Source of the DNA: Saururus chinensis
Taxonomy: Eukaryota > Streptophyta > Magnoliopsida > Piperales > Saururaceae
Assembly (NCBI GenBank): GCA_035235625.1
Contig: CP141146.1
Location: forward strand, 38,671,709 to 38,735,708
Reading direction: 5' to 3'
Length of the DNA: 64,000 nt
The notes beneath the pieces were generated by a model. It was not told the DNA's origin. It did no database searches and saw only the letters and a program-made list of their open reading frames with translations. The position numbers and the translations under genes were made by a program. Shown here piece after piece: positions 61,468-64,000 of this stretch (positions within the stretch are counted from its first letter, which is position 1; each line of letters begins with the position of its first letter).

Positions 61468-63412
61468 AAAGTTAAGAAAAGTCTTAAACAAAATGATAAA
61501 AATACCCTAAACCCTATTAAACTATTTAAAAAATTAAATATAATATATTTAAATTAATATTTATTATTTAATATATAATATATAATCAATTAATTAAATA
61601 AAATTTTCTTACTTTCTCCCCACTATGCCTTAGAGTTGGGGCTCACGTTCACGCGTGAATGAGAAGGAGGAAGTAAAGAGGAGTGAAGAGAAGAGAGAGA
61701 AAGTGGAGAGAGAGGTGAAGAGAGAGCTAGAGGAGAATGAGAGTGGAGAGAGATATAGAGAAGAGAGTAGAGAGAGAAGAGAGAGAGAGTGAAGAGAAAG
61801 AAAGAAAGAGAGAGAGAGAGAGGAGAGAGGAGGAATTTAATTTTAATTTTTTACATTGTTTATTAAATATTATATTTTAAAAATAAAAAATAATAATAAA
61901 TTTTTTTAGCAATGCATAGACATTTGCATCGCTAATACCCTAGGTATTAGTGACGTATATGTCTATCCATCGCTAGTACATTTATTTTATTTTATCTTTA
62001 TTATTTTTAAAATATAATATATAATTACAAAATCACAAAGAATTAAAATGAAATTCTCCTACTCTCTCCCCCCTCATCCTCAAAGCTGGGGCTCACGTTG
62101 ATGCGCGTGGGAGAGAGAGAAGAGAGATCAGAAAGAGGAGAGAGGGAAGAGAGGAGAGAGAGGGGGAGAGAGTAGTGAGAGAGGGAGGGAGAGAGAGAAG
62201 AGAGATCAGAAAGAGGAGAGAGGGAAGAGAGGAGAGGGAGAGAGAGTAGTGAGAGAGGGAGGGAGGGAGAGAAGAGATAGAGAGAGATATAGTGAAGAGA
62301 GAGAGAGCGAAGAGAGAGAGAGAGATATAGTGAAGAGAAAGAGAGTGAAGAGAGAGAAGAGATAGAGAGGAGAGAGGAGAAAGAGGATAGAGAGAGGGGG
62401 AGGAATTTAATTTTAAATTTTTTAGATTCTTTATTAAATATTATATTTTAAAAATAAAAAAAATAAAATAAAAGGTATTAACAACGCATAGAAATTTGCA
62501 TCGATAATACGCTAAGTATTAGTGATGCATATGCCAATGTGTCGCTAATACCTTGACGTTTTTTCCTAGGCATCATTAATAAATTTATTTTATTTTATAT
62601 TTATTATTTTTAAAACATAATATATAATTAAAAATCTTAAAAAAGTAAAAATAAATTCACTTACTCTCAACCCTCTTATCCTCATAGCTGGGGCTCACGT
62701 TGACACGTGTAGGAGAGAATAAGCAAGAGTAGAGAAAGAAGAGAGAGGAGAGAGAGGAGAGAGAGAAGAGAGAAAGAGAGAGGAGATAGAGATGAGTGCA
62801 AGAGGGTAGAGTGAGTGTGATGCGAGAGAGTGAGGAATTTAATTTTTTAGATTTTTTATTAAATATTATATTTTAAAAATAATAAAATAAAATAAAATAA
62901 AATGTATTAGCGACACATAGGAATTTGTGTTGCTAATACCTTAGGTATTAGTGATGCATATGACTATGTGTTGCTAATATATTTATTTTATTTTATATTT
63001 ATTATATTTTAAATATAATATATAATTAAAAAATCCTAAAATTCTAAATAATAATAAAAATCCTAAAAAATTAAAATTAAATTCTCTCACCTCATCACTT
63101 GCCTCCTCATAGTTGGGGCTCATGCTCACACACATGAGAGAGAGTGGAGGAGAGGAGAGAGAGATAAGAGGAGAGACAAGAGATAGATAAAAGTGAGAGA
63201 GAGAGAGTAAGAGAGAGACATACAGCAGAGTGAGGAGAGAGAAAGAAGAGAGAGTGAGGCGAGAGAGTGAGTAAAGAGAGAGAGAAGAGAGAGTGAGCAA
63301 AGTGAGAGAAAAGAGAAAATAAGGAGAGAGTGAGATAAAGAGGAGAGAATAGAGAGAGTGGGTAGAGAGAGAAGAGAGAAAGGGTTTTAGTAAAAATAAT
63401 AGTATTAGTGAT
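61468..63412. repeat. Array of four GGGGCTCACGTT monomers, unit 2
   Basis: The anchor occurs at about 61638, 62088, 62690 and 63115 (spacings 450, 602 and 425 bp). The second monomer is longer because its GA-rich part has an internal duplication (GAGAGATCAGAAAGAGGAG near 62121 and again near 62199). The array parallels 24181-25857 monomer for monomer. Confidence 0.8.
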
Positions 63413-63660
63413 GCTTATGAATAAGCATCACAAATAAAAGTATCTTTTGCAATGCTTACCTATAAGCATCGCAAATATATGTTTATTTGTGACACTGATA
63501 AGGAAGCATCGCAAATATATAAATATTTGTGACGCTTCCTTGTAAGAATCGCAAAAATAGATGTTTTTGCGATGCATAGCCAAAAGCATCGCACATCGTA
63601 CTTTTTGCGATGCTTTTGACAAAACGTCTTTAAAACAATGGGTGCGTGCAAAATTTCATG
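63413..63660. repeat. TTTGCGATGC-type inverted motif cluster
   Basis: Alternating GCATCGCAAAT and TTTGCGATGC / TTTGTGACGC motifs in both orientations, as in 13426-13760. This is a sister motif of TTAGCGACG, with TTTGCGA replacing TTAGCGA. The element edges were not found. Confidence 0.6.
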
Positions 63661-64000
63661 CGTGTGCCATGTGATTTCATCCATGTAGACGTAAATTTCA
63701 CCTGTTCATGAGATATTTTGACTGTGTAGTAATTATCACCCTGCTAGCTTTCATTTCCCACTATTGCTGACCACCTAGCGCCACGGTTTCCGCCTACCTC
63801 CCCACCGGTTAGGTTTTCGTTCTGGCATTGCCCCACTGCAACTCTCTGGCTCCCCTCCCTTGGGCCTGGCTGCCCCTTTCCCCTCCTACACCACCGCCAG
63901 CCGCCCCTGGCTCTGCCTTGGCTTCGTTTGCCAGTCTAGAATCCACCTTGGTTCCACTTTTCAGTTTGGCATCCGCAAGCCGCCACCTTGTCTTTGCCTG
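63661..64000. other. Unassigned GC-richer sequence at window end
   Basis: C-rich on the plus strand from about 63740, with words such as GCCACGG and CCTTGGCTTCG. No frame with a recognisable domain was seen; the sequence continues beyond the window. Confidence 0.4.

Overview
The window looks like repeat-rich nuclear DNA of a flowering plant, and probably a monocot. This rests on three things: plant-type L1 LINE remnants with a DUF4283-like ORF1, Ty3/gypsy and CACTA-type elements, and two spliced BAHD acyltransferase genes with very GC-rich exons. The monocot call is an inference from exon composition. No bacterial, organellar, rRNA, tRNA or CRISPR features were recognised.

Only two genes look intact. 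They are two-exon BAHD acyltransferases on the minus strand: copy A at 35767-39495 (458 codons) and copy B at 53538-56990 (459 codons). They are paralogues about 17.5-17.8 kb apart and resemble benzyl-alcohol O-benzoyltransferase-type alcohol acyltransferases. Both keep HxxxD, a DYGWG variant of DFGWG, the same phase-0 splice junction and a TATA box about 85 nt before the ATG. The one other recognisable host-gene trace is a broken two-exon piece of an organellar-type prolyl-tRNA synthetase at 9438-9897 (minus).

Layout. 1-1626: right end of a CACTA-like element built of TTAGCGACG-type motifs. 1627-9300: LTR-like fragments, a degenerate ~93 bp tandem repeat and a non-coding LTR element (minus). 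9438-9897: prolyl-tRNA synthetase fragment. 9898-13394: mostly featureless, with possible gag-like traces. 13395-16130: TTAGCGACG-type repeat elements. 16131-19655: second copy of the non-coding LTR element, in inverted orientation. 20947-25857: right part of a duplicated block (unit 0). 25858-30538: decayed Ty3/gypsy element. 30539-43652: unit 1 (LINE, BAHD A, upstream tandem repeats). 43653-48020: decayed gypsy with oppositely oriented LTR-like ends. 48430-63412: unit 2 (LINE, BAHD B, CACTA element, repeat array). 63413-64000: further motif repeats and unassigned GC-rich sequence.

The organising event is a tandem segmental duplication carrying LINE remnant, BAHD gene and repeat array, later altered separately in each copy. 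Copy A gained a 353 bp solo LTR (5 bp TSD), a 796 bp Mutator-like MITE (9 bp TSD) and a ~1.4 kb tandem triplication directly upstream of the BAHD promoter. Copy B gained a 3.75 kb CACTA element. The other copy, or a neighbouring repeat, preserves the empty site for each insertion. All comparisons were made by eye, so identities and exact edges are approximate.
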